Of a DNA stretch of 49,438 bases, positions 7,876 to 16,863 are shown piece after piece. How positions within the stretch are numbered: the first letter of the stretch is position 1; every line of letters starts with the position of its first letter. This stretch comes from a virus, in IMG/VR virus record IMGVR_UViG_3300028364_000049, positions 1 through 49,438 of that record, one strand, 5' to 3'. The notes under the pieces are model-generated. The model was given only the letters and a program-made list of their open reading frames with translations, made no database searches and was not told the DNA's origin. A program made the translations under genes and the position numbers.

Positions 7876-8652
7876 ATGAAAGTAAGTAAAAAAAATAGTG
7901 ATATATACCAACTATTAGATAATGATGGTATTCCCTCATGGAATTTTTTATTCGTAGGACATTGGCTACAAGGCAACGTTGGTGAGGACAGAAAGGATAT
8001 TGGTATGATGATAAAGACATTCTGCTCAATATTCAAGGATTACCCAAAGGAAAAACAGCCTGGAATTATCATGAAAACATCGACTGCAGGATTCTCGATG
8101 ATGGGCAGGGAGGATATTAGAATAAAGATAGATAATATCAAAAATCAATTTGGGGATAAGTGTCCACCAATATTCCTATTGTTCGGTGATTTGAGAGAAA
8201 GTGAAATGAACGAACTTTATAATCACCCCAAATGTAAAACAATGATTTCATTTACCAAGGGTGAGGGGTATGGTAGACCATTGCAAGAGTTCGCAATAAC
8301 AGGAAAACCAATAATAGTATCCAAGTGGAGTGGTCAAATGGATTTCCTACCAGAAGAAAATGTAGTATTCCTAGAGGGTGATGTAAAACCTGTCCATGAA
8401 TCCGCGGTAAATCAATTTTTACTAAAAGAATCAAGTTGGTTCACGGTAAATTACTCACAGGCAGCACAGAAGATGTACCATGTACATAAGAACTATGATG
8501 ATTATTTAAAAAAATCATCACCGTTAACCAAGTACACCGAGGATAATTTTTCATTATCTAAGATGACCGATAAGTTAAAATCCATATTAGAGAAAAATGT
8601 ACGGGCCACCGAGCACGTAGAATTAGTATTACCTAAAATTACTAAATTATGA
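7876..8652 (+). CDS. glycosyltransferase C-terminal domain (GT4-like)
   Basis: A 258-residue GT-B C-terminal domain. NFLFVGHWLQG opens it and SFTKGEGYGRPLQEFAITGKP is the donor-binding motif with the GT4 glutamate. GxMDFLP follows. It begins 1 nt after the stop of the frameshifted N-terminal half and in another frame, although related enzymes carry both halves in one chain. It can be translated on its own from ATG 7876, so the pair may act as a split enzyme, or the locus may be decaying. Confidence 0.8.
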   Translation: MKVSKKNSDIYQLLDNDGIPSWNFLFVGHWLQGNVGEDRKDIGMMIKTFCSIFKDYPKEKQPGIIMKTSTAGFSMMGREDIRIKIDNIKNQFGDKCPPIFLLFGDLRESEMNELYNHPKCKTMISFTKGEGYGRPLQEFAITGKPIIVSKWSGQMDFLPEENVVFLEGDVKPVHESAVNQFLLKESSWFTVNYSQAAQKMYHVHKNYDDYLKKSSPLTKYTEDNFSLSKMTDKLKSILEKNVRATEHVELVLPKITKL

Positions 8653-8864
8653 GTCAGTGGAGAAGATATAAACGCAAGAGTATAAGTGAAATGAGAACCT
8701 ATGAAGAGGGTGAGATATTGTCGGATAGAGTTTCCATATCTGCTTCTGATTTAGAAAATGGCAGCCCCAAAATTGGTGATATGATTGCTAGAAACCCCAT
8801 GAACCATGAAGATATGTGGTTGGTCGCTAAAGAATACTTTGATGATAATTTAGAACCAATATAA
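8649..8864 (+). CDS. hypothetical small protein
   Basis: A 71-residue soluble protein that I do not recognise. It overlaps the preceding glycosyltransferase stop by 4 nt and its own stop overlaps the next start by 1 nt, so it belongs to the same transcript. N-terminus basic, C-terminus acidic. Confidence 0.6.
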   Translation: MSQWRRYKRKSISEMRTYEEGEILSDRVSISASDLENGSPKIGDMIARNPMNHEDMWLVAKEYFDDNLEPI

Positions 8865-9391
8865 TGAGTTTCACAAATCAATATAGGCAAATTATGCAAC
8901 CAGAGGCCCGAGTTGCAAGGACTGCTATCAAACCTAGAAATGTATATCGCGTGAGCACGTATACGGGTAGCAAACCCATCACAAAAACGGGTGATGAATC
9001 TAGGTGGATTTTTGTAATTGGTGTAGTGGGTGATAAAATACACTGTATTAGGTTAAATGAAATAAAACCCTTAGATTTCACTAATTTTATAAACAAAATT
9101 CGTGATAAACGTACACCCATAACTGATGATAAACTTCTAAGTTTGTTCCTAAAGAAATTTAGTACGAATGGATCTGATTTATTTGAACAACATATAAAGG
9201 GTGATTCAAAAATATATCCAGGTGGAAAATCTGCATATAGAATCTATATGTTGGAGAAAATTAGATATGTATTTGAAATCAGATTCGAAACAGGTTATTT
9301 ACGTGAATTGTTCGGAGAAATAAATACACCAAATACATCACAACAGCAAAGAGTTGTACAGGAAAAAGAAATAGATGAAAAGGATGGATAA
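8864..9391 (+). CDS. hypothetical protein, possible SH3-like N-terminal domain
   Basis: A 175-residue protein of unknown function. The N-terminal half alternates short strands (VYRVSTYTG, RWIFVIGVVGDKIHCIRLNEIKPLDF), suggesting a small beta-barrel. The C-terminal half is helical and ends in a charged tail. It is embedded between a small gene and the NADAR gene, with overlaps at both ends. Confidence 0.6.
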   Translation: MSFTNQYRQIMQPEARVARTAIKPRNVYRVSTYTGSKPITKTGDESRWIFVIGVVGDKIHCIRLNEIKPLDFTNFINKIRDKRTPITDDKLLSLFLKKFSTNGSDLFEQHIKGDSKIYPGGKSAYRIYMLEKIRYVFEIRFETGYLRELFGEINTPNTSQQQRVVQEKEIDEKDG

Positions 9392-9815
9392 AATCGATAA
9401 GTTTAGGGGCGAGTATAATTGGTTAAGCAACTTCTATGATGTTAGGATTGAATTCGGTGAAAGGGTTTACAAATCAATAGAACACGCGTATCTAAGTGCT
9501 AAGTGTGATGATGAACAATGGAAACAATTATGTTCGGAAAACCAGCCCGCGGTAGAACTTAAAAAGATATCCAAGGGAATACCAATTGTAGCAAACTGGG
9601 AAGATCAGAAACTTAGTGTAATGAAGGTATTATTGGTAAAGAAATTCACACAAGAACCATTTAAATCCAAACTCATCAAAACATCGGGTAAGTATATAGA
9701 GGAAGGTAATACTTGGTATGATACCTTTTGGGGTGTCGATTTAAAATCAGGATTTGGAGAAAATCATTTAGGTAAAATTATAATGGATATCCGAGATATA
9801 ATATTAAAAAAATAA
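9375..9815 (+). CDS. NADAR (YbiA-like) N-glycosidase family protein
   Basis: A 146-residue NADAR-domain protein. FRGEYNWLSNFY, YKSIEHAYLSAK and TFWGVDLKSGFGENHLGKIIM are the conserved blocks of the family. Family members cleave N-glycosidic bonds; some remove ADP-ribose from guanine bases and others act in NAD or riboflavin side pathways. With the PRPP-synthetase-like and NAMPT genes at 26.4-30.4 kb it points to NAD/ADP-ribose countermeasures against host defence. That functional link is inference. ATG 9375 or 9384 could be the start. Confidence 0.86.
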   Translation: MKRMDKIDKFRGEYNWLSNFYDVRIEFGERVYKSIEHAYLSAKCDDEQWKQLCSENQPAVELKKISKGIPIVANWEDQKLSVMKVLLVKKFTQEPFKSKLIKTSGKYIEEGNTWYDTFWGVDLKSGFGENHLGKIIMDIRDIILKK

Positions 9816-9818
9816 ATT

Positions 9819-10562
9819 ATGACAATAAGTTATTGTATTACCGTGTGTAACGAGTTATTAGAAGTTACAAAACTGATAAATTTCTTACAACTACATATCA
9901 ATCCAGATGATGAAATCGTGGTACAATATGATGAAACCGCAGTTACATCGGAAGTACTTGCTTATCTAAATATAGCAGATAAAATGGAGGCAAGATTGAA
10001 AGTAGTCGGATTTCCATTGAATAAAGATTTTGCATCATTTAAGAACAATCTCACAAAACACTCAACCAAGGATTATATATTATCGATCGATGCCGATGAA
10101 ATTCCACACGAGAACTTGGTGGAACTATTGGGACAAGTACTGGATACAAATCCAGTTGATTTAGTTTTCGTACCAAGGATAAATACAGTCGATGGAATAA
10201 CCGAACACCATGTAAAAAAATATGGTTGGAAAATTACAAAGATAGAATCGGATACTCTAATACATGAAAAGGTAATTGATATTGATAGTGCGGAATATCA
10301 ATTACTGAAAAAATATGATTTGATAATCGAAGAAACCCATAGTGGATTGGTGAAATATTATAGACCCGTTAATCAATTTCCAGATTATCAAACAAGATTG
10401 TACAGGCGGACAGATGATATTGAGTGGCAAAACAAGGTGCATGAACGGATTACAGGATACAATAATTTTTCCAACTTCCCCGCAAAAGAAGAATGGTGTA
10501 TTTATCATCACAAGTCCATAGACAGGCAAATTGTTCAGAACAATTTTTATGAAACAATATGA
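9819..10562 (+). CDS. family 2 (GT-A) glycosyltransferase
   Basis: A 247-residue GT2 enzyme. It begins ISYCITVCNE, has the acidic nucleotide-sugar/metal motif SIDADEIPHE (DAD) in the middle, and later RLYRRTDDIEWQNKVHERI, the acceptor-side segment common to GT2 enzymes of the WaaE type. It probably transfers a sugar to a phage DNA base, virion protein or host glycan. Its end overlaps the next glycosyltransferase by 4 nt. Confidence 0.88.
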   Translation: MTISYCITVCNELLEVTKLINFLQLHINPDDEIVVQYDETAVTSEVLAYLNIADKMEARLKVVGFPLNKDFASFKNNLTKHSTKDYILSIDADEIPHENLVELLGQVLDTNPVDLVFVPRINTVDGITEHHVKKYGWKITKIESDTLIHEKVIDIDSAEYQLLKKYDLIIEETHSGLVKYYRPVNQFPDYQTRLYRRTDDIEWQNKVHERITGYNNFSNFPAKEEWCIYHHKSIDRQIVQNNFYETI

Positions 10563-11458
10563 AACGTAAGTTTACAGCAATATACGCACATGATGGTGAA
10601 GAATGGTCGACCCCATATTCAATAATTCAGGAATTTGAAGCAAGGGGGTGGGAAACGGAGATAGTAAGTATAGGTTCTAATAAAACGGGTAGATACAATG
10701 ATATTTCACTTCATGAGTGGATTCATTCAGATAAACAAACTGATATTGTAATGCTATTTGATTGGGGACGGTTCGATTCACCATTACTTGATAAGAATAA
10801 AAAGAATGCGTTTTGGGTACAGGAAAGTGGAGATGATCCACAAAACTTCGATAGGAACTTCCCCAAGTCCGACAGATTCCATGTAACCCTATCACCTGAT
10901 TTCGAATCGACGGAAGAATATAAGAAACGTGGCATCGATGCGTATTGGTTTAATCATTTTGCAGATACCAGAGTTCAATTTCCAATAAAAAGTGAAGTAG
11001 ATTACGTTGCATTAACAACGAGGGGAATCGGTGGTTCACAATTCTTGGATACCCTGACCAGACATGGGGATGGTGCGTTTGGTAATAGAAACGGATTAAA
11101 TTCCGAAGAACATACCAAATTCCTCAATTCAGGATTAATGGTTGTACAAAATTCAAGGTGGGGAGAAATTACCCGCAGAATATTTGAAGGAATGGCGTGT
11201 GGAAAATTGGTACTCACAGATAGATTATCGGATTCCAAGAAACTACAAGAACTATTCATAGAAGGTCAGGAAATTGTATTCTATGATGATATAATAGATT
11301 GTATCCATAAGATGAACCACTTTTCGGAACAAGATAAAGTACGTGAGGGTATCGCAAAAAAAGGAATGAAAAAAGTATTAGAAAATCACACACAGATTCA
11401 GAGAGTTGATTTTATTATACAAAAATATAATGAATTTTTAACAAAAATAAATGAATAA
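10559..11458 (+). CDS. GT-B glycosyltransferase (GT1/4-like)
   Basis: A 299-residue protein with a GT-B layout. The C-terminal donor domain contains GLMVVQNSRWGEITRRIFEG, then MACGKLVLTDRL and an EIVFYDDIIDCIHKM segment, typical of 'glycosyl transferase group 1_2' proteins. The N-terminal domain is divergent. It overlaps both neighbours, showing one operon for the whole 5-14 kb glycosylation island. Confidence 0.83.
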   Translation: MKRKFTAIYAHDGEEWSTPYSIIQEFEARGWETEIVSIGSNKTGRYNDISLHEWIHSDKQTDIVMLFDWGRFDSPLLDKNKKNAFWVQESGDDPQNFDRNFPKSDRFHVTLSPDFESTEEYKKRGIDAYWFNHFADTRVQFPIKSEVDYVALTTRGIGGSQFLDTLTRHGDGAFGNRNGLNSEEHTKFLNSGLMVVQNSRWGEITRRIFEGMACGKLVLTDRLSDSKKLQELFIEGQEIVFYDDIIDCIHKMNHFSEQDKVREGIAKKGMKKVLENHTQIQRVDFIIQKYNEFLTKINE

Positions 11459-12191
11459 ATTACCACTTTCAATTGGCATCCTTGCGTGGAATAGTGGTCA
11501 AACGTTGGTAAACACCCTCCAGACTTACTTTGATCGACGTATGCTACATTATGTAAATGATGTAACCATTTTGTTCCAATCGGTGAATGAACAAGATAAG
11601 GAAATCGCACGACATTTTAATATCCCATATATTGGGTGTGAATCAAACATTGGTATTGGCCAAGCATTTATCAAATTGACCGAGAACTCACAGACAGAAA
11701 ATGTAATGGTGTTGGAACATGATTGGAAGTTGATAGAGGATGAAACAATCACAATAGATAGATTAAATAGTGGTATAGAATTACTGAATAAAGGATTTTC
11801 GTGTGTTAAATATAGACACAGAAAACGTCCAGGCAAACCTTTATTTTCACAAATTCATGAGGGAAATGAATTGAATTATTATGATAGGGAGATAGAACAA
11901 AAATCCCCACATCTATTGGACTCCGTGCATTGGTGTAATCCGAATGAAAAGTTCCCCAATTATATTCAGAAGGAAGGTGAGTATTTTACAACTACTTCCC
12001 GTTGGGCAAATTGGACTAACAACCCGTGTATGTACAAGAAAGAATTTTATTTGGAAACAGTAACACCGTTCGCTGGTAACGGTATCGATCTAGAAGGTAA
12101 TATTGGTAAGTGGTGGGCAAAACAAGAGTATAAGGTCGCACATGGCAACGGGCTTTTTACTCACTTGGATGAGGGAAAATATGGAATATAA
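11451..12191 (+). CDS. GT-A-like glycosyltransferase
   Basis: A 246-residue protein starting PLSIGILAWNSGQTLVNTLQ, the usual opening of GT2-like enzymes. The acidic motif is VLEHDWKLI (EHD in place of DxD). NNPCMYKKEFYL near the C-terminus is a typical acceptor loop. Overlaps the previous gene by 8 nt. Substrate unknown. Confidence 0.72.
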   Translation: MNKLPLSIGILAWNSGQTLVNTLQTYFDRRMLHYVNDVTILFQSVNEQDKEIARHFNIPYIGCESNIGIGQAFIKLTENSQTENVMVLEHDWKLIEDETITIDRLNSGIELLNKGFSCVKYRHRKRPGKPLFSQIHEGNELNYYDREIEQKSPHLLDSVHWCNPNEKFPNYIQKEGEYFTTTSRWANWTNNPCMYKKEFYLETVTPFAGNGIDLEGNIGKWWAKQEYKVAHGNGLFTHLDEGKYGI

Positions 12192-12214
12192 AAAAGTAAA
12201 ACCAATAGATTAAA

Positions 12215-12991
12215 ATGAAAGATTTAATAATCTCAGCAATAGCAAACTATAGCAAAGAAAAAATCAAAATCTATGTTGAATCATTAGATAGAACTGGATT
12301 TTCGGGGGATAAGATAATGGTGTGTTACAATATACCACCTGATACCATTTCCTATCTAAAATCCTTTGGATGGGAGTGTTATGGTATGAAACTACAAGGT
12401 CATCCACATATGAGGCGATTACTTGATATGTGGTATATAATTCAGAACGATACTCGAAAATGGAATCATATAGTAACCACAGATGTCCGTGATGTAGCAT
12501 GGCAAACAAATCCATCAAATTGGTTAGAAAATTATTTGGAATCGGAAATTATAGTAGCATCCGAGAGTATACATAATGAAGATGAGCCTTGGGCGAAGAA
12601 AAATCTACACGAGGGATACGGCCCGATATTTTGGGATTATATAAAATCGAACACGGTAGCTTGTGTAGGTGTTTTAGCTGGTAAGGGTCAATCTATGAAA
12701 GATTTACTAATGATTAACTGGTTGATATCACAGGCAGGAGATACCCAACACTTTACAGACCAGAGTGCATTGAACTTAATACTTCATAATTCTCTAATAT
12801 CGGATAAGTTAAAACCAAATAGTGATTTTGCATTACAAGTGGATTCTTTAAAGAACCCTAATCGATTTGAAAAAACAGATGTTGTTATAAAAAACGATAT
12901 GGTAATGAATGGGGATAATCCATATGTACTCGTTCATCAATATGATAGATTACCGAACTTGAATAAAATGTTTACAGAAAAACATAAATAA
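12215..12991 (+). CDS. GT-A fold glycosyltransferase-like protein
   Basis: A 258-residue protein. VESLDRTGFSGDKIMVCY at the start and IVTTDVRDVAWQTNP around residue 90 (DVRD as the metal/nucleotide motif) resemble bacterial and phage glycosyltransferases of the galactosyltransferase-like type. It is followed directly (0 nt) by the next family member. Assignment is by fold motifs only. Confidence 0.68.
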   Translation: MKDLIISAIANYSKEKIKIYVESLDRTGFSGDKIMVCYNIPPDTISYLKSFGWECYGMKLQGHPHMRRLLDMWYIIQNDTRKWNHIVTTDVRDVAWQTNPSNWLENYLESEIIVASESIHNEDEPWAKKNLHEGYGPIFWDYIKSNTVACVGVLAGKGQSMKDLLMINWLISQAGDTQHFTDQSALNLILHNSLISDKLKPNSDFALQVDSLKNPNRFEKTDVVIKNDMVMNGDNPYVLVHQYDRLPNLNKMFTEKHK

Positions 12992-13882
12992 ATGAAAATA
13001 ATCATAACATCGTTTGTAATGCCACATGAGTTGGATGACTTGGAACGTGTTTTGATAGAGTTCAACAAATCATCAAAGTATGTAGATGGTAAGGATTATG
13101 GATTCAATATTTCCATGAACATTTCTGATTATTTAGTTGATTGGGATAATTCAATTGCACCACCAAAGTATTTCGAGGAAAAATTCTACAAACTTAAAAA
13201 ACTAACTGAATGGTGTGGTGATTCTACATTCCAAATTCGTGATGATATACGAGGTGCACTACAAGCAAAGAGATATGCACACATGGAAACTCCAAATGCT
13301 ACCCATTTTATATGGATGGACACGGATATTGTATTTGATGAAATGGCACTAGCATATATTGAAAACGGTATAAAATCAATAGAATCAAATGAAATATATA
13401 AGTACATCATAACACCTGAAATTGTTAGGTATTGGGATACTACTTGGGATTGTCTTGTCAATGAAAAATACATGGAAATGGAACTGGATTATTGTAAGAT
13501 ATGTAATCCATTCACGGATAGTGGTGTCAAGGGATCAGTGTCAGTCGAAAGTGTAAATAATAGAGTACATGGACAACCAAGATTTAAGTTCGGTGCGGGT
13601 TGGTTGACATTGATATCCAAACCGTTATTGGATAGAATACCGTTACCGGAATCCATGGGAGCATACGGCCCCGATGATACATTTTTGATGTGGGGTATGG
13701 AAAAGTTAAAATCCCAAGGAGAAAATATATTCCAGTTCAAACTTAAAAATTACATAGTTTGTGAGAATTTTAGGTACAGAAATCAATCAGAGTACGGGTA
13801 TCTAATAAAAAGGATAGACCGCAAGGATGAGTTTCTACAAATATCCAATGATGCAATCAATTCAGAAATACAAAAATTATAG
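12992..13882 (+). CDS. GT-A fold glycosyltransferase
   Basis: A 296-residue protein, last gene of the glycosylation island. FIWMDTDIVFDE (about residues 107-118) is a DxD motif and GPDDTFLMWGM in the C-terminal third is a typical acceptor-binding segment. The next gene begins 157 nt downstream after an AT-rich gap, so the glycosylation operon probably ends here. Confidence 0.78.
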   Translation: MKIIITSFVMPHELDDLERVLIEFNKSSKYVDGKDYGFNISMNISDYLVDWDNSIAPPKYFEEKFYKLKKLTEWCGDSTFQIRDDIRGALQAKRYAHMETPNATHFIWMDTDIVFDEMALAYIENGIKSIESNEIYKYIITPEIVRYWDTTWDCLVNEKYMEMELDYCKICNPFTDSGVKGSVSVESVNNRVHGQPRFKFGAGWLTLISKPLLDRIPLPESMGAYGPDDTFLMWGMEKLKSQGENIFQFKLKNYIVCENFRYRNQSEYGYLIKRIDRKDEFLQISNDAINSEIQKL

Positions 13883-13983
13883 TTTATGTAAATCCGATCA
13901 TAAATTAATAACATCCACCAATCACCTTTATTTATTATATATTCATATTTATATAGGTATAGTAGCATATACAGTTATAAAAT

Positions 13984-14003
13984 CTATTTTTTTTAAAAAA
14001 TAG
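13984..14003 (+). terminator. possible terminator (A/T-rich inverted repeat)
   Basis: CTATTTTTT and AAAAAATAG form a 9-bp inverted repeat with a 2-nt centre, in the 157-nt gap after the last glycosyltransferase. The stem is nearly all A-T, so termination strength is doubtful; its position at the end of the operon is the main support. Confidence 0.3.
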
Positions 14004-14039
14004 TAAATAATATTTTATGAAAATAAAGATGTATACATA

Positions 14040-14276
14040 ATGACGGATCTAGTAGTTTTTATTTTACCCTTTTTTACTGGATTAATTGGTATCGTAGTCG
14101 GACAATTTTTTAGAAAAAATAAAAAACCGATATCATGTAACATCAATTTAAATGAGTTAATAAAATCTATAGATTTATATAAACAATCAACAAATAAACT
14201 TCATAAAAAAACACTTAATCGTATAATTGAACTCGAATGTTTGAAACAATCCCCCAATATTGATGAACACGGATAA
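14040..14276 (+). CDS. small membrane protein with C-terminal helix
   Basis: A 78-residue protein with one N-terminal transmembrane segment (about residues 4-23) followed by a basic RKNKK patch and a long polar helix. It overlaps the next gene, which has the same layout, by 14 nt. The pair lies 1.5 kb before the endolysin, so holin- or spanin-like roles are possible but not shown. Confidence 0.6.
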   Translation: MTDLVVFILPFFTGLIGIVVGQFFRKNKKPISCNINLNELIKSIDLYKQSTNKLHKKTLNRIIELECLKQSPNIDEHG

Positions 14277-14649
14277 CCTACTATCACTTATGCCATATAT
14301 AGCACCCATAATCACTGCATTCGCGGGAATTCGTTGGGGTGGAGTTATATTGGATAAGTTAAACATAAAACAAAAACGGGGAGATGTCGAAAGTGATTCC
14401 CTACGAAACCTTAAAAGGAATCTTGAACTGTACCAGGAAATAGTTGATGATCTTAATCAAAAATACAAAGAAAGAATATTCGATTTCGAAGAGAACTTCA
14501 ATCAGAGTTTAATTAGATTGAAGTTGGAGTTGGAAGATTTACGTTCGGTAAACGATGGACTTCAACAAATAATTATAGAACAAAGGGCTCTAATAGTAAG
14601 ACAATCCAAGAGTATTAAATATTACGAAAGTAAGTGTAATCAAGAGTAA
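14263..14649 (+). CDS. membrane-anchored coiled-coil protein (spanin-like candidate)
   Basis: A 128-residue protein from ATG 14263. An N-terminal hydrophobic segment (about 7-28) precedes an extended charged coiled coil (about 35-115). This resembles an inner-membrane spanin (Rz type), and the amidase endolysin is nearby. No outer-membrane Rz1-like partner was identified, so the assignment is tentative. Confidence 0.5.
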   Translation: MNTDNLLSLMPYIAPIITAFAGIRWGGVILDKLNIKQKRGDVESDSLRNLKRNLELYQEIVDDLNQKYKERIFDFEENFNQSLIRLKLELEDLRSVNDGLQQIIIEQRALIVRQSKSIKYYESKCNQE

Positions 14650-14706
14650 TATTTACAAAATCAAAATTAAACTATATAGAATTAGTAAAATAGATTTAAT
14701 TTTTGT

Positions 14707-14714
14707 ATATTTGT
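14707..14714 (+). promoter_or_regulatory. Bacteroidota-type promoter -7 box
   Basis: TATATTTG, about 25 nt upstream of the ATG at 14739, matches the TAnnTTTG -7 element. The -33 element is weak here. It fits the gap after the spanin-like gene. Confidence 0.45.
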
Positions 14715-14738
14715 CAAAGTTAATAATTAGTTATAGAT

Positions 14739-15140
14739 ATGATATCACGTTCATTATTTTGCGAAAACAAAAAATTATTCGTATTTTCATCCGCAATGTT
14801 AAACGATATGAGTGATGTGTATAAAATGAAAGATACAACGAATAAATTAATCAAAATATCACATTCGACTGGAAAAGATATAATTTATATTCTATCGGAT
14901 GTAACGTTACAAAAATCAATTAATGAATATTTAAAAAATACTAAAATTAACAGTAATAAATTTAAAGTTGTAGATTTAAAGGATTTGTCAGTAATTAAAA
15001 AATCAGAATGGATTATATCAAAAATCGATGATGAAAAATATGATGATATTTATATAATTGATGAATCTGATAATAACATTAAATATTTTAAAAAAATATT
15101 ACGTAGTAGGAATGTTCGATATAATATAATTAATATTTAA
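14739..15140 (+). CDS. hypothetical protein
   Basis: A 133-residue alpha/beta protein of unknown function. Strands such as LFVFSSAML, DIIYILSD and DIYIIDESDNN alternate with helices, and DIYIIDESDNNIKYFKKIL looks like an HAD-like or P-loop-like acidic strand end. No catalytic set is complete enough for a call. It is followed after 2 nt by the next gene. Confidence 0.55.
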   Translation: MISRSLFCENKKLFVFSSAMLNDMSDVYKMKDTTNKLIKISHSTGKDIIYILSDVTLQKSINEYLKNTKINSNKFKVVDLKDLSVIKKSEWIISKIDDEKYDDIYIIDESDNNIKYFKKILRSRNVRYNIINI

Positions 15141-15142
15141 TT

Positions 15143-15418
15143 TTGATAACACTAAAAAATACATTAAAAGATGGAAACCTACCAAAATTCAGTTTTGCAT
15201 CAGATATAATTGATTATATTGAGAAAAAATCTCCGGAGTTTAATAAATACCTCGATAAGAACGCAAATTACGATGATGTACATTATTCGATTCCAATGAA
15301 ATTGGTAACTAAAAAATTTGGATGGGTTGAATTAGATATAGAGACAATGAATAATGATATTGAATCATATGAAGGTTGGATAGGTATTTACAACGGCCAC
15401 CTGCAAATTGGGAAATAA
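15143..15418 (+). CDS. hypothetical protein with MKLKxLLxEG-like leader
   Basis: A 91-residue protein that appears to start at TTG 15143 (no ATG is available), giving ITLKNTLKDG. This leader resembles those of the genes at 4408, 15436 and 19141. The rest is a small alpha/beta domain of unknown function. If the leader is a capsid-targeting peptide the protein could be packaged in the virion. Confidence 0.5.
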   Translation: MITLKNTLKDGNLPKFSFASDIIDYIEKKSPEFNKYLDKNANYDDVHYSIPMKLVTKKFGWVELDIETMNNDIESYEGWIGIYNGHLQIGK

Positions 15419-15435
15419 TCTTAATAAATACACGA

Positions 15436-15735
15436 ATGATAAAGCTAAAAAATATATTAAACGAGGGTAATGATTACAATGTTTACCATAACACATATTC
15501 ATCGGCAGTCCAATCCGCGGAGAAGTGGGCAATCAACAGAGGATATACGATTGATGAAGATGATTGGAGTAATCAAATTGCGTTTGGACCAAAGAAACCA
15601 TCTCCGGGTAAAACCAACAGAGCACAGATAGGGTTATTCAAGAATGGCAAACCACAACGGAAATCACTCAACATTCAGGTGTATAACATGGGTAAGACCA
15701 GTAATACATATGAATTAAATGCATACATAAATTAA
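15436..15735 (+). CDS. conserved phage protein with MKLKxILNEG leader
   Basis: A 99-residue protein; ATG 15436 is chosen because it gives the leader MIKLKNILNEG seen in other genes of this window. The body contains GYTIDEDDWSNQIAFGPKKP followed by a strand-rich C-terminus, a pattern I associate with uncharacterised phage proteins. It precedes the endolysin. The (I/L)xE site in ILNEG could be cut by a T4 gp21-type prohead protease. Confidence 0.65.
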   Translation: MIKLKNILNEGNDYNVYHNTYSSAVQSAEKWAINRGYTIDEDDWSNQIAFGPKKPSPGKTNRAQIGLFKNGKPQRKSLNIQVYNMGKTSNTYELNAYIN

Positions 15736-15802
15736 AGATATGAGTGAGTAATTCGAAAAATAAATAATTTAATATTTATTGATGAATTAACACCATAGTA
15801 TT

Positions 15803-16501
15803 ATGTTTTTTGAGTCGATATCCAACCTTAGAGATGAGAGGTCCACATTAACGAAACACACCACAAAGAAGTTTCCAACTCGTCCAATTTCCAGAATCAC
15901 AACCATTGTGATACACCATAGTTTGACTAAAAGTGGTACTGCAAAGGCATTTTCAAATTATCACGTTAAATCAAACGGATGGCCAGGGATCGGGTATCAT
16001 TTTGTAATCGAAAAAGATGGTGATGTAGTTTGGTGTAACGACCTAGGAACACGATCATATCACGTTGGTAACTCCAATATATTTTCTGTCGGAATTTGTG
16101 TGGTGGGTGATTTCAGAACACAAACACCTACCGAAGAACAAATAGAATCCCTATTAACATTATCAAAATCATTAATGGAAGATTTGAATATATCTTCTGA
16201 CTTCATAAAGGGACATTCTGAAATGAAGGGGTACACTTGGAAATCCTGCCCCGTAATAGATATGGATGATTTACGTGATAAAATAAAACAATATATCATT
16301 GGTGGTGAAATTCCGATAATCATCGAAAACCCCGGTGTACCCGAACTTCCCGATAATACAACATATATTGTAAAGAGAGGTGATACATTATGGAGAATCG
16401 CGGAGGATTATGCTAATTCAAGTGTGAGGGAGTTGTTATTGTTAAATCCAGGAATCAATCCACGTAGAGTTCCAGTTGGAACTGAACTAAAAATAAAATA
16501 G
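15803..16501 (+). CDS. endolysin: N-acetylmuramoyl-L-alanine amidase (Amidase_2) with C-terminal LysM
   Basis: A 232-residue peptidoglycan amidase that would cut the bond between muramic acid and L-alanine at lysis. The Amidase_2 domain shows IVIHHS (zinc His38 or 39), GIGYHFVI (63-69) and KGHSEMKGYTWKSCPV with His138 and Cys149 completing the zinc site. A linker of prolines leads to a LysM domain (about 187-232: YIVKRGDTLWRIAEDY...NPGINPRRV) that binds the glycan. No signal peptide, so a holin is needed for release. Confidence 0.93.
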   Translation: MFFESISNLRDERSTLTKHTTKKFPTRPISRITTIVIHHSLTKSGTAKAFSNYHVKSNGWPGIGYHFVIEKDGDVVWCNDLGTRSYHVGNSNIFSVGICVVGDFRTQTPTEEQIESLLTLSKSLMEDLNISSDFIKGHSEMKGYTWKSCPVIDMDDLRDKIKQYIIGGEIPIIIENPGVPELPDNTTYIVKRGDTLWRIAEDYANSSVRELLLLNPGINPRRVPVGTELKIK

Positions 16502-16502
16502 T

Positions 16503-16847
16503 ATGAACCCAAAGATAATATATTCGGATAATTTTTTAAACTCAATTTCATGGTTTGGGAAAATCCAAGGAATCGCACTATTTCCGTTTATTATATTACG
16601 AAAACAGCATATTGGTACTGTAAGGGGAGAACAGTTAATTAACCATGAAATCATACACTTTCAACAACAACTGGAAACATTGGTAGTACCCTATTATTTA
16701 ATATATGGTATAAATTTTCTAATTAATGTAATAAGGGGAGATGATACCCCATACCTAAATCTACTATCGGAACGAGAGGCATTTGAAAACGAAAAAAATT
16801 TAGATTATCTTAAAACCAGAAAAAGATATTCTTGGTTAAAAAACTAA
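16503..16847 (+). CDS. HExxH zinc-binding membrane-associated protein
   Basis: A 114-residue protein. NHEIIHFQQQLE carries HExxH with a downstream glutamine-rich helix, and the hydrophobic segments IALFPFIILR and VPYYLIYGINFLINVI suggest membrane association. This layout occurs in small uncharacterised Bacteroidota proteins. Activity as a peptidase is not established. It follows the endolysin by 1 nt. Confidence 0.55.
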   Translation: MNPKIIYSDNFLNSISWFGKIQGIALFPFIILRKQHIGTVRGEQLINHEIIHFQQQLETLVVPYYLIYGINFLINVIRGDDTPYLNLLSEREAFENEKNLDYLKTRKRYSWLKN

Positions 16848-16863
16848 ACAAACAATAAAGTTT

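Noticed and set aside
14040-14649. Firm holin/spanin annotation for the two membrane proteins
   Set aside because: Topology and proximity to the endolysin fit, but no family signature or Rz1-like lipoprotein partner was found, so only a tentative label is given.
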